NCBI RefSeq assembly: GCF_900112365.1
Contig: NZ_FOLQ01000021.1
Coordinates: forward strand, 1-48,043
Source of the DNA: Spirosoma endophyticum
GTDB taxonomy: Bacteria; Bacteroidota; Bacteroidia; Cytophagales; Spirosomataceae
Direction of reading: 5' to 3'
DNA length: 48,043 bases
This document shows, in pieces, positions 7,158-15,600 of this stretch; within the stretch, counting starts at the first letter, position 1, and every line of letters starts with the position of its first letter. Made by a program: the position numbers and the translations under genes. The notes under the pieces are model-generated. The model did not search any database. It saw nothing but the letters and a program-made list of their open reading frames with translations, and was not told the DNA's origin.

Positions 7158-7585
7158 ATGAAAGAATTTTTACTTGTAATATTTATCTTTTGTTCATTTC
7201 CTACTACAGGGCAAACAAGAGAAGCAATTACATACACAGACACTATAAAGACCAAAGAATATATTAAAGAAATTTTACTATCAGTATCCGAAAAATCCTT
7301 TTTATATATTGAACATAAAAAGCTTAATAAGTTAAAAAAATAAGTATAAATAGTATGGTATCTGGTACAGTAGACGATGTAGAAAAGGATTCATCAGAAT
7401 ATTACCGAGGTACTAAAGAAACCATTATGATAAGGTTAAAATCTAGTCGTAGGAAAGATTTCCTATGTTCTGAAAATACAACGTTGAATGGTAAATATGT
7501 AAAGACTGATATATATAGTATAGACAATTTTACTTTTGAAATACCAAAAGTGTATTTACAAACACTCCTTAAAATATTCTGGTAA
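7158..7585 (+). pseudogene. Small secreted protein, apparently split by a frameshift in an A7 run
   Basis: The first frame (7158-7343) starts MKEFLLVIFIFCSFPTTGQT, a signal peptide, and stops after KKLNKLKK. The second frame (7355-7585) continues with MVSGTVDDVEKDSSEYYRGT and ends LQTLLKIFW. They meet at seven A (7334-7340): adding or removing a base there would join them as KLKK-ISINSMVSGTV, giving about 140 residues. Neither half is a convincing protein alone, since the second lacks its own leader or ribosome site. Function unknown. A real mutation, a slippage site and a homopolymer error are all possible. Confidence 0.5.
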
Positions 7586-7590
7586 AGTTT

Positions 7591-7839
7591 CTATTTATTC
7601 TTCCTTTCCCCATTTGTCTTTTTCAATGTACGTTGTAAGCTATCTTGGACAAACGCTATAGAGTCCTTTTTGAACTGTTTATAGCTTGTAGTCATTATAT
7701 CAGACCAAGCAGATACACCATTTCCCTCTCTACCCTCTATCGTTTTTGTACCAGCAAAAATCGGTTTTTTATTAGGTGATTGAGCATGACCGAAATTACA
7801 GATAAAAACTGTTATAAAAATTAAGGCAACGGTTTTCAT
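7591..7839 (-). CDS. Small secreted protein of unknown function
   Basis: 82 aa: MKTVALIFITVFICNFGHAQ is a signal peptide ending in AQ, a usual cleavage context in Bacteroidota. It is followed by about 60 polar residues with a Lys-rich C terminus (QRTLKKTNGERKNK). It converges on the split gene at 7158-7585 with 5 bases between them. The family is not recognised. It may be plasmid-specific. Confidence 0.55.
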   Translation of the reverse strand: MKTVALIFITVFICNFGHAQSPNKKPIFAGTKTIEGREGNGVSAWSDIMTTSYKQFKKDSIAFVQDSLQRTLKKTNGERKNK

Positions 7840-7913
7840 AAAAAAGTTATTTAAGTGATTTGTTTATAACACAAATCTAATTATTTTTAAGCTCACTTAA
7901 ACAATGAAATATC

Positions 7914-8045
7914 ATGAAAAAGGTAAGTAATTCAGAAGTGATTATTAAAAAAGCATTGGGTTCACGTATGACTAGAATCAAAAGTTGTGATAACCCCAAG
8001 TCTGCTAATAAAGCCAGTACGGGTAGTGTTCACACTTGGGGTTAA
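7914..8045 (+). CDS. Possible 43-aa protein overlapping a hairpin
   Basis: ATG at 7914 opens MKKVSNSEVIIKKALGSRMT and ends with HTWG at TAA 8043-8045. Basic and polar. The 3' half covers an inverted repeat (AACCCCAAGT at 7992-8001 and ACTTGGGGTT at 8034-8043), so this may instead be a structured non-coding region, and the ORF could be accidental. I list it because the rest of 7840-8110 is otherwise empty. Confidence 0.3.
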   Translation: MKKVSNSEVIIKKALGSRMTRIKSCDNPKSANKASTGSVHTWG

Positions 8046-8065
8046 CAGTTGTATTAATTTTAATT

Positions 8066-8095
8066 AGTAAATCCCGTTATCATACGGGATTTACT
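8066..8095 (+). terminator. Short perfect hairpin before gene 8111
   Basis: Arms AGTAAATCCCGT (8066-8077) and ACGGGATTTACT (8084-8095) pair perfectly around a 6-base loop. It has no long T tract. It could be an operator, an attenuator or an mRNA stabiliser for the next gene. It argues that the gene starts at 8111 and not at 8036. Confidence 0.45.
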
Positions 8096-8110
8096 CTAAA
8101 TAACAATAAG

Positions 8111-8461
8111 ATGGAAGCGCAAGAGCAACCAGAATTTACTAACATGGAAAAAAGTGCTGGATTGATGAACACAGTTTATTCAATTCTTAGAAAAGAAGGT
8201 TATATACGAGAAGCAGATGCATTAGTCGCTTTCTATAAAGTTATCGAATATAGAAATAGGTTAGAAGGCCAGTATCAAGATCAGATTGAAGACTGGGATA
8301 AACGAATGCTGAATGATTATAATAAGGATGTAGAAAAAGTTCTTCATTATATGAGTGACAGAACTAGAGAGGCTGAAAGGATGGGATTACCGATAGTTCC
8401 TAATGATGAAAGAATAGCAAATGAACTACAGGTAGGTATACTGAGACCGAGCAAAAACTAA
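8111..8461 (+). CDS. Soluble helical protein of unknown function
   Basis: 116 aa from MEAQEQPEFTNMEKSAGLMN. Highly charged and predicted helical throughout (SILRKEGYIREADALVAFYK, then VLHYMSDRTREAERMGLP). It has no signal peptide or membrane span. The frame is open further upstream, but that part overlaps the hairpin at 8066-8095. It lies just before the palindrome-rich region and the mobilization genes, so it may be a plasmid accessory gene. Family not recognised. Confidence 0.55.
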   Translation: MEAQEQPEFTNMEKSAGLMNTVYSILRKEGYIREADALVAFYKVIEYRNRLEGQYQDQIEDWDKRMLNDYNKDVEKVLHYMSDRTREAERMGLPIVPNDERIANELQVGILRPSKN

Positions 8462-8521
8462 AATGACAGGGACACTTGAACAGCTACTAAATCGCCTTCT
8501 CCTACGGATTCGGCGTCAAAG

Positions 8522-8690
8522 TGATTTCTTTTTAGAAATCAGCAAGAGGGAAGGGGTCTTCGACACCCTTCTCTCTTGCCCTGCGGGGCTAAAAAACTGA
8601 TAATCAGTTTTTTATGTAATAACAAAGTAATTACTAAATAATTAGTAGTTACTTAATAAATTGATAACCAGTTTATTAAATAATTATCTC
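8522..8690. other. Palindrome-rich region, candidate oriT
   Basis: Four or five dyads follow one another: GATTTCTTTTTAGAAATC (8522-8539), a long stem with arms 8542-8557 and 8565-8579, AAAAAACTGA/TCAGTTTTTT (8591-8613), arms 8626-8637 and 8642-8653, and arms 8654-8664 and 8668-8678. There is no ORF. It lies directly upstream of the BfmA/BtgA-like and relaxase genes, where transfer origins of such modules are normally found. The first stems could also end transcription of gene 8111. The nick site cannot be named from the sequence. Confidence 0.5.
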
Positions 8691-8697
8691 TGTAATT

Positions 8698-9051
8698 ATG
8701 GCAGTATATAAGACTATTAGCGTAAGTGAAGATACTTTTAAAGAATTTGAGCGCATGGCTGAAAGCTACGCGCTAACTAATAAGGGTCTGGTAGAAGTAA
8801 TGCTAACCTATTTTAAGGTATCAAAAGCGGACCCAAGGAGCCCCCAGGCTGATAACCCAACTGATGCAATCAAAGCTCTGGATAAGCGATTAGTCAGTTT
8901 TATAAAGGAGCAGGAAAAGAAAATACTTTTGCCTATGAAAGAGGCTATTTTCGATATGGCAGGAACTGAAGGAATGGCCCGGCGATCTGACTTGAGAATA
9001 GTGAATACCAATGTTAAAAAAGTAATAATAGGACTAAAGTTAGATAAATAA
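8698..9051 (+). CDS. BfmA/BtgA-like mobilization accessory protein
   Basis: 117 aa: MAVYKTISVSEDTFKEFERM has the strand-helix start of a ribbon-helix-helix DNA-binding protein, followed by helices NKGLVEVMLTYFKVS and a long C-terminal helical stretch. The family BfmA/BtgA is known from mobilizable elements of Bacteroides, where it helps the relaxase at oriT. The relaxase gene starts right after the stop (9052) and the palindrome region is just upstream, which fits that job. The assignment rests on pattern plus neighbours. Confidence 0.7.
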   Translation: MAVYKTISVSEDTFKEFERMAESYALTNKGLVEVMLTYFKVSKADPRSPQADNPTDAIKALDKRLVSFIKEQEKKILLPMKEAIFDMAGTEGMARRSDLRIVNTNVKKVIIGLKLDK

Positions 9052-9861
9052 ATGCAAACAAAATTTACTAGTCCAATCAAGGCCAGCAATAAAGGTAGTT
9101 GCTCGAAATTGGTAAATTATTTAGAGAAAGAAAATGCTAAAAGCCTATCACCAGAAAAGGAATATTTTTTCTCGGCTGATAGAGATAAATGTAATAAATG
9201 GGAAGTAATTCAACAAATAGACAACAATGCTAAAGGGCAAAAGATAGAGAAAGAACAAGATAGATTTTTCTCTATTGTTGTAGCTCCTAGTCAGTCAGAG
9301 CTTGCTCATATAGGTAATGATCCTGATAAATTAAGAGACTATACAAGAGAAGTTATGCAAAACTATGCGACTGGATTTTGTAATAGTAAAGGTGAAAACA
9401 GAGGTTTGGAAAGTAAAGATTTAGTATGGTATGCTAAGATTGAAAATGAAAGGAAATATAGCTCTTTAGATTCAGAGGTAAAGGAAGGCTTAGCGCAAAC
9501 CGGACAACTGAAAGAAGGTGATCAACGCCATATACATATTATAGTTTCCAGATGTGAAGCTAGAGAGAATAGATATGTTTTAGAATTAGATAAACAAAAA
9601 CAGGAACAAACTACGCACCTATGCCCGGCCGTTAACAATCAAAAAATATTTAATAGAGACGAGTTTATAAGACAAAATGAACAAGCTTTTGACAAGCAAT
9701 TTAATTATATTAGGGGGCGTCAAGAATCTTATGATTATTGCAATTCTCTGAAAAATGGAAAACAACAAGATTATGAACAAAAAAGACAAAGGGGAAAAGA
9801 AAATACACTTGAAAAAGAGCAAAGAATAAATAATGAAAAAGGTTACGGAATTGGTTATTAA
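9052..9861 (+). CDS. Relaxase (MobB/BtgB-like, HUH type)
   Basis: 269 aa. The metal-binding motif HIHIIVSR sits at residues 160-167, and the upstream stretch RFFSIVVAPSQSELAHIG with DYTREVMQNYATGF resembles the strand and helix before it in Mob relaxases (DUF5712-like). The catalytic Tyr is not certain; Y97 or Y105 are candidates. The C-terminal third is very rich in Gln, Lys and Arg (QQDYEQKRQRGKENTLEKEQ), as often seen after the catalytic domain. It directly follows the accessory gene and precedes the coupling protein, forming a mobilization operon. It would nick oriT and lead the strand into a recipient. Confidence 0.78.
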   Translation: MQTKFTSPIKASNKGSCSKLVNYLEKENAKSLSPEKEYFFSADRDKCNKWEVIQQIDNNAKGQKIEKEQDRFFSIVVAPSQSELAHIGNDPDKLRDYTREVMQNYATGFCNSKGENRGLESKDLVWYAKIENERKYSSLDSEVKEGLAQTGQLKEGDQRHIHIIVSRCEARENRYVLELDKQKQEQTTHLCPAVNNQKIFNRDEFIRQNEQAFDKQFNYIRGRQESYDYCNSLKNGKQQDYEQKRQRGKENTLEKEQRINNEKGYGIGY

Positions 9862-9887
9862 ACTTCTAATCATAAATATTTGAAGCC

Positions 9888-11570
9888 ATGTTTAAAGTGA
9901 GCCAAGTTATAGGGTACGTCATTGGTATTATTGCTATACCACTACTAATTTATGTAGCATCTAGTATGCTGATAAAATTTTTAATTCTATCGGTAGGTTT
10001 CCCAAGGATAGTAGGCGATGTAATTGGCGGATTTGGTGGATTAGTACCAGCCGGTTATATGGTTTTCAAAGGATTTAGGGGCAAAAATCGAGCGGAAATA
10101 CAAGATACTTCACAGACTACTATGACTGGTATAAAGGTCAAAGATTACGTTTTTGGTATCAGGACAGCAAAGAATTTTATTCTGAAAATCACAAATCCCT
10201 TCGCTGGTATACTTGTAGCAGGTGGCCCGGGTGGTGGTAAAAGTTTTAGCGTTATCGAGCCAATTATTACCCAAGCAGTTCAGAAAGGGTTTACGGGCAT
10301 AATCTATGATTTCAAGTTTCCAACCTTTGCCAGAGTTCTAAACGCAGCTGCGAAGAATAGTAAAGCTGAAAAGTATTATGTCAACTTCGATGATCTGAAC
10401 CGTAGTCACCGGGTAAACCCTATTCATCCTGACATCATTACTACCATGAGCCATGCCACCGGTGCCGCTGATGCTGTAATGAGCAATTTAAAGAAGGGTG
10501 AAGACAATTTCTTTTCGGACAATGCCACATCCTACCTAGCTGGCATCATTTGGTTTCTACGTGAAGAATATCCAACATTCTGCACCTTACCTCATGCAAT
10601 GCGCTTAGCCGCGCAGCCTGTAAAACAGGTAATAAACTTAATCTGCCAAAATGAGGAAGTTGCTACGTCAGTGGCCAGCATAAAGACCGCGGTGGATGAA
10701 GGTGCAGGAAACCAACTAGCGGGCGTTATCTCCACTTTACAAAATGCGCTCGGCAAAATCAATACGCGCTCTATTGTATGGGTACTTTCAGGTAACGACC
10801 TTACGCTTGATCTAAATAATCCTGACGCCCCTAAATTACTCGTAATAGGTAATAATCCAGATTTACGGGCAGTCTATGGCCCTGTTCTTGCGCTGATTGT
10901 AACGACAACAGTCAGAAAGCTAAACCAGAAGGGGAAGCTAAATTCATTGGTAATACTAGATGAAGCACCAACACTATACATTCCTGATTTCCCGACACTT
11001 CCCGCCACTGGTCGAGAAAATGGAATTGTCACTTTGGTAGGCTGTCAAGATTTCAGCCAAATCGAAGAAATGTATGGACCACAACAAAAGGACGCCATAC
11101 TTAATACTCTTTCGAATCGCTTTTATGGGCGTATGCCCCATGAGCCATCGGCTCAATATGTAGTCCGAATTTGGGGTAAAGAATATGTTGAGCAACGGAG
11201 CAGATCAGTAAGTCAACCACGACTAGGGGAAATATCAGGTGCAAAATCTGATTCCTATTCTTTAACTCAGCGTGATCGAGTGACAGTGCAGGAAGTAACA
11301 GATTTGAAGAAAGGTGAATTTCTGGGTCAACTCGTGGAAAGTGACGTCAGCTATTTCCGAGCCCAGATAAAGCCAGATCTTATAGACCGTCAAGAAATAG
11401 CGGCTTTCAAAAACGTGAGTGAGGAGGAAGTAAAAGCCAACTATACTAAGATTAGTGAAGACATTAAAGCTTTGCTACTTGATAAAAAGATAGCGGAGCC
11501 AGAGCCAAGAAAAGAGACAATGCCAGCTCAATCACAGTCCCATACTCCTAGACTATCAGACGAGTTTTAA
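9888..11570 (+). CDS. Type IV coupling protein (VirD4/TraG family)
   Basis: 560 aa. Two N-terminal membrane helices (about residues 7-37 and 42-60), Walker A GGPGGGKS at 112-119, and Walker B with LVILDEAPTLY near 350. Later stretches include LVGCQDFSQIEEMYG and NRFYGRMPH. This is the standard layout of the hexameric ATPase that brings the relaxase-DNA complex to the transfer channel. The C terminus (from about 510) is acidic and then Pro/Ser-rich. No other type IV secretion genes are in the window, so the plasmid is mobilizable, or its transfer genes are elsewhere. Confidence 0.9.
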   Translation: MFKVSQVIGYVIGIIAIPLLIYVASSMLIKFLILSVGFPRIVGDVIGGFGGLVPAGYMVFKGFRGKNRAEIQDTSQTTMTGIKVKDYVFGIRTAKNFILKITNPFAGILVAGGPGGGKSFSVIEPIITQAVQKGFTGIIYDFKFPTFARVLNAAAKNSKAEKYYVNFDDLNRSHRVNPIHPDIITTMSHATGAADAVMSNLKKGEDNFFSDNATSYLAGIIWFLREEYPTFCTLPHAMRLAAQPVKQVINLICQNEEVATSVASIKTAVDEGAGNQLAGVISTLQNALGKINTRSIVWVLSGNDLTLDLNNPDAPKLLVIGNNPDLRAVYGPVLALIVTTTVRKLNQKGKLNSLVILDEAPTLYIPDFPTLPATGRENGIVTLVGCQDFSQIEEMYGPQQKDAILNTLSNRFYGRMPHEPSAQYVVRIWGKEYVEQRSRSVSQPRLGEISGAKSDSYSLTQRDRVTVQEVTDLKKGEFLGQLVESDVSYFRAQIKPDLIDRQEIAAFKNVSEEEVKANYTKISEDIKALLLDKKIAEPEPRKETMPAQSQSHTPRLSDEF

Positions 11571-11571
11571 A

Positions 11572-12207
11572 ATGGCCCCAGCGATAAAACTATACATCTT
11601 AGCCCTCATATGTTTTCCAATTCAATGCCTGGCACAAGAAACCTACTATGAAAAACCGCTCAAAAACCATCGCATGATGGTATCTATTGGCGCTAGCACT
11701 CAACTACTGCCAACTATAATAGAATATCAGAAATTCATAGTTAGACCACAGATTGGTTTGAGTTACAGACTCAACTATAAAGCGATCAACTTTGAACCGG
11801 AAATCATTCTTAGAAGTAGTCTGACTCATCTCAGAACACCATCTAATGTTATGCCAAACTGTTCAATCTGCTATGAAGAATATGAACATAAAGGGGCCAG
11901 TATTCACTTAATATTGCCCGTTACTCTTAGATATAAACGTTTCGGAATCAGTATAGGAACACATATTGAACTGCCTTCAATGCGCTACACCTTTGATGAA
12001 GTCGATTCTGTTTTCACCCCTATCAGAGTTATAAGAGTAGCAGAATGGCAAGAGCGAAAAAAACCAATTTTCGGATTCTACTTTGGTTTACAATACAATG
12101 TGAAACGCTACCAATTTCGAGTGTACGACATGACTAAGAAATATTTGTATGATGGTTACATTCGAAAACCTCAGATACTTAGCTTTTCCTTAGGTTACAG
12201 ATTATAA
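11572..12207 (+). CDS. Outer-membrane beta-barrel-like protein
   Basis: 211 aa beginning one base after the coupling-protein stop. MAPAIKLYILALICFPIQCLAQ is a signal peptide. The mature part alternates amphipathic strands (RPQIGLSYRLNYKAINFEPE, RYKRFGISIGTHIELPS) and ends with SLGYRL, a typical barrel C terminus. The tight spacing suggests co-transcription with the mobilization genes, but its role there is unknown. It may be a transfer-associated surface protein or an unrelated passenger. Confidence 0.7.
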   Translation: MAPAIKLYILALICFPIQCLAQETYYEKPLKNHRMMVSIGASTQLLPTIIEYQKFIVRPQIGLSYRLNYKAINFEPEIILRSSLTHLRTPSNVMPNCSICYEEYEHKGASIHLILPVTLRYKRFGISIGTHIELPSMRYTFDEVDSVFTPIRVIRVAEWQERKKPIFGFYFGLQYNVKRYQFRVYDMTKKYLYDGYIRKPQILSFSLGYRL

Positions 12208-12309
12208 TATTTTCTTCCCCTTTATCTCCATGTTTGCGTCAGCATTACCGGCACCGTGCAGAGGATGAAAAAAACTTCTAATCAACCCTGTAATGAAAAA
12301 TTGAGAGCG

Positions 12310-12375
12310 ATCCCGATAAAGTACAATGCCTAGTCAGCTTCTATAAAGTAGTCAGGCGTTGTACTTTATCGGGAT
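12310..12375 (+). terminator. Hairpin terminator closing the mobilization operon
   Basis: Arms 12310-12331 and 12354-12375 pair at 21 of 22 positions. The stem contains AAAGTACAA/TTGTACTTT, as do the hairpins at 166-217 and 25321-25372. It is followed by TTGTTGTATAA and then a MITE-like element. The stretch 12208-12309 shows no gene. Confidence 0.75.
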
Positions 12376-12390
12376 TGTTGTATAAATCAT

Positions 12391-12518
12391 GTGGCTGTTG
12401 CAAAAGTCTCGAATGAGCCAAGTAGCCTATTTACCAGCTAGTTTTTGGCTACTCAATGATCGAAAATAGTGTATGAGTAGAGCCATTTCAAGCCTTGGCC
12501 GACTTTTGCAACAGCCAC
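12391..12518. repeat. MITE-like element, copy 2
   Basis: 128 bp with perfect 18-bp inverted ends GTGGCTGTTGCAAAAGTC. It is flanked by TCAT on the left (ending 12390) and TCAT on the right (12519-12522), a possible 4-bp target duplication. The central motif AGTTTTTGGCTACTCAATG is shared in part with copies 1 and 3. Non-coding. Confidence 0.72.
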
Positions 12519-12684
12519 TCATGTTATGTTATTAAAATAATCTTAGGGGTATAGCATTAATGAATAGATACTAGAAATAGAATAAATACAATTTATTTAT
12601 TGCTGTATTCTTTTTAGATAAATTAGGTGAGATGATATAAGTTTCTGCCTTTTATATATCGTAACACTATTATCCACATAGATT

Positions 12685-15600
12685 ATGAACTGGGTTGATA
12701 CTACCGACTTACGTAGTTGGGCAAATAGAAGGGACTGTCAAGAAACATTACCGCAGTTAGTAAGAAAACTAATTAGAGCGACTTCGAACTCGATCAAAAG
12801 TATAAAATTCCCATCTGGGGAAAATGTTCTTATTGGCGGTTGGGATGGCATTCTCGTAGTGAGTGAAGAAACAGATTATTTACCTCTCGGTACTTCTCTA
12901 TGGGAATTTGGTGCAAATTCGGACACAAAAGGAAAGGCTGATGACGACTACCAAAAAAGGACTGGTAATCCTTTAGGGTTTGATCCTGCTGAAAGCACAT
13001 TTGTCTTTGTAACGCCAAGATTGTGGAAGAAAGGCGATGAATGGGTAACAGAGAAGAAGAAAGACGGAATCTGGAAAGATATTCGAGTTATCAATGCCGA
13101 GATGCTTGAAGAATGGCTGGAAATTGCACCTACTGTAGCAGCATGGTTAGCTACCAAGCATTTAGGTAAATACCCAAATGAGGGGATTCAACCATCAGAA
13201 GATTTCTGGGATGAATGGTCAAGTGGACCTAAAATTAACCTTCAGCCTCAAATAGTATTAGGCGGCAGAAGCCAACAGGTCGAAGAATTATTTTCTAGTT
13301 TGGACAATCCTGCTTTGACGGCTATTCAAAGCACGTCCAGAGATGAAACATTAGCCTTCATCATTTCAGCGTTTAAAAATGATCCTGATCGAGAAGAAGA
13401 CTTTTTTGCTAGAAGTTTGATCGTAGACACACCAGAAGCATTTAGACAACTTTCTGTTTTAAAAACACCCTTGATTTTTATAGCTAGGTTCGAAGATGAA
13501 GGAATATTCAACCGAGCTATTAGTAATAAACATAATGTTATTGTACCGCTAGGTGCAGATGCCGCTGAAAACTGGAGTGATAAAATAATACTACCTAAAA
13601 TTGATCGAGATTTATTTGTTAGATCACTAACTGAATCGGGTGTTACAGGAGAATTAGCCGAGAAGTATTCTCGCGAATCACTTAGAAATATAACTATTTT
13701 AAGGAGAACTCTTGAGTTTGTTAGGAATATACCCGATTGGGCTAAACCAGAGAATGTATATGATTTAATTCCGGCTCTATTAGTAGGCAGGTGGGACGAA
13801 AACTATGAAAATGACAGAGAAATTATTGCCCGCCTTGCTAATATCAATTATGAAGAGTATGCCAAAAAACTGACCCGTTGGCTATATACCTCAGATTCAC
13901 CAATCATAAAAATTGGCAATACATGGCGGCTTGCTTCACCTTTGGATGCTTGGATTAACGCTTCAAGATACCTAACAAGAAATGACTTTACTTTACTTCA
14001 GGATTGTTTTCTTGAAATTTTAGGAGAAACAAATCCAGCCTTTGAACTAGATCCTCAGCAAAGGCATATGGCAGCAATTTATGGTAAAGTAAGGCAATAT
14101 TCCGGTTGGATAAGAGAGGGAGTATCTCAGTCATTGATTTTAGTTGCATTGTTTGGTAGCCAATTACGCTTCGATTTGCCTGGATCGGCAGAAAGTTGGA
14201 TAAACCAAATAGTTGCTCGTTTACTAATGACTACAGACTCCGTGCTGTGGAAATCATTTGAGCATAACTTGCCACTGATTGCTGAAGCTGCTCCAAGTGA
14301 ATTTTTAAGTCAAGTTGAAAACCATTTGAGTTCTGATGACTCACCAGTACGAGCCCTGTTTCAGGAGGAACCAGGTTTCTTAACCGCGAACAGCTATCAT
14401 ACAGGGCTACTTTGGGCGCTTGAGGGTATAGCTTGGCTTCCTGAATATCTATCCCGCTCTTCTCTAGTATTGGCAAAGTTGGCAGCTGTTGATCCAGGGG
14501 GAAGCTTATCAAATCGTCCCATAAATAGCCTGTCAGGAATTTTTAAGCCTTGGTATTATCAAACCTTGGCATCTTTTAGTGAACGAGTTGACGTACTGAA
14601 ATTAATTGCTGATAGAGAGAGAGAAATCGGTTGGATTCTGTTAATGAGGATGTTACCAGAGGGTGGCAGGGATGTTGGAATCCCCAGTCATAAAATGCGT
14701 TGGAGAAGGTTTGATGAAACCTTGAATAAGCCTATAACCCACGCAGAGATCTGGAAAATGCATTCAACTGCGGTTGATATTTTGTTATCTGTTTTTGATT
14801 CCTCCGAACCGAAACTCGCAAAATTGATTGAACGATCCGTAAATATGGGTTGGGTTGATCGTGACAAAGTATTGTCCTTCATTGAAGCAAACTATACAAG
14901 TATTAATCAAACAACATACCAAGCGTGGTACTCTATACGAAGAGTTTTGTCGCATCATCGCTCATTTCCTGATGCTGATTGGGCTTTGCATGTTGATGAG
15001 TTAACGCGTTATGAAAAACTGTACAATTTGTTAGCGCCCACAGATGAAGTTATTAAGGTACAATGGATGTTTGATGAACAGTGGCCAAGTTTTGCAGATG
15101 GTATTGACCGATTAAAGCTGTCACATGAAGAACAAGAGCAATTAATTAATGATCGTAGGGTTGAAGGGTTAACAAGTATCTATAAGGTGTATGGAATTGA
15201 AAAGATTAAGGAATTAAGCATGATCGTTAAAGAACCTATAATCTTGGGTAATGTAACAGGTCAAATAATAGATGATCAACAAGATATTTTGTCAATTGCT
15301 GAACTGCTAAATACGGATGATGATACCTTAGACTTCTTCCGTGGGTTCATGTTCAGAATGTCTATTAAAAATGGTATAGAATGGATGTTTCAACTGTACA
15401 AGCAGTTAGAAGGATTAGGTTATGCTGATTCTAGATTAGCTTTTATTATTCTACCCTTAAATCAATCTGGGACTGTTTGGAATTTTATTGATAGCTTAAA
15501 TGAAGAAGTTGAGCACACCTATTGGTCAAAAGTGCATCCCCATTTTTACCATCTTTCTATTGAAGAAAAGATAAGAGGGTTGAATTATCTGCTTGATTAT

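Noticed and set aside
7992..8043. Stem AACCCC/GGGGTT considered as an integron attC site
   Set aside because: The outer boxes do not match the attC consensus, there is no integrase in the window, and no cassette array.
12670..12678. DnaA box TTATCCACA just before the 1258-aa gene
   Set aside because: A single perfect box with no iterons or AT-rich unwinding region. A 9-mer can occur by chance in a 48-kb window.
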